A stretch of 51,204 bases of DNA from NCBI GenBank assembly GCA_964493075.1, contig CAZBNU010000003.1, forward strand, positions 1 to 51,204. The letters run 5' to 3'. Every line of letters begins with the position of its first letter. The stretch's first letter is position 1. Both the position numbers and the translations under genes were made by a program. Below are positions 51,149 to 51,204 of this stretch, one piece after another. The notes under the pieces were generated by a model that searched no databases, was not told the origin of the DNA, and saw only the letters and a program-made list of their open reading frames with translations. Source of the stretch: SLFT01 sp964493075. GTDB lineage: Bacteria; Hydrogenedentota; Hydrogenedentia; Hydrogenedentales; CAITNO01.

Positions 51149-51204
51149 TGGGAACTATGGGAAGAATGGGAATTAGGGGACGAATACACTTCTGATTGTG
51201 TATT
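51148..51204. repeat. 9-bp-period repeat and terminal hairpin after the M20 gene
   Basis: ATGGGAACT, ATGGGAAGA and ATGGGAATT (51148-51174) are three units with a 9-bp period, starting at the last base of the TGA stop. They run into GGGGACGA and a perfect 7-bp hairpin AATACAC (51183-51189) with GTGTATT (51198-51204), cut by the window end. Confidence 0.55.

Noticed and set aside
1..51204. tRNA, rRNA or CRISPR features
   Set aside because: No cloverleaf-like sequence with a CCA-type end, no rRNA signature and no regularly spaced 25-40 bp repeats were found on reading both strands by eye.

Overview
The window looks like one scaffold of a metagenome-assembled bacterial genome. It is moderately GC-rich and carries four runs of exactly 100 N (31612-31711, 41952-42051, 43709-43808, 48818-48917), the usual placeholder for a scaffold gap of unknown length. 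The gene content fits a free-living heterotroph of the Planctomycetes / Lentisphaerae / Hydrogenedentota type: DUF1080 and DUF6807 proteins, TolB-like propellers joined to c-type haem domains, sugar-epimerase and symporter genes. The phylum is inference; no rRNA, tRNA or CRISPR array was seen.

Layout. 1-5968 (minus): an unidentified partial gene, a very large secreted glycoside-hydrolase-like protein, a tagatose/psicose-3-epimerase-like enzyme and an anchored alpha/beta hydrolase. 6116-11826 (minus): housekeeping genes, with pgsA-alr as one unit and ctpA-rph-rdgB-tsaC-rpiB as another. 12068-13725: two divergent TPR membrane proteins. 13791-14021: two hairpin repeat elements. 14056-18010: glnE converging with a DapA-family lyase, separated by another repeat.

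18213-30707 is the most interesting part. A gene resembling the alpha subunit of hydrazine synthase (propeller, middle domain, two CXXCH, here with an added SUMF1-type domain) is followed after 44 bp by a YVTN propeller fused to a di-haem peroxidase. That is the architecture of a fused hydrazine synthase beta-gamma subunit. A RidA/chorismatase-like gene follows. Then come an insertion-sequence remnant, a solo groEL with a textbook promoter and CIRCE operator, an AraC/GyrI regulator, and a second alpha-like gene that carries an F5/8C domain instead of the SUMF1 domain. Nothing else in the window suggests anammox, so I read this as a hydrazine-synthase-like complex of unknown chemistry.

31210-39783: a DUF1080 locus broken by a gap, a HepT-MntA toxin-antitoxin pair, a YhaN/YhaO-like pair whose catalytic motifs are degenerate, a GNAT acetyltransferase and a galactokinase-like GHMP kinase. 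39953-51148: a Tat-exported DUF6807 protein, a sodium:solute symporter (gapped), DUF2851, an aldo/keto reductase, a MoxR ATPase, a Ser/Thr kinase coupled to an L,D-transpeptidase, a 5' fragment of rmlB, a 3' fragment of a PHP-domain protein (an apparent fusion made only by the gap) and an M20 amidohydrolase.

A further theme is a set of intergenic repeats with a 9-bp period (consensus near GGGACNNAT) at 17041-17098, 39796-39831 and 51148-51204, two of them next to hairpins.
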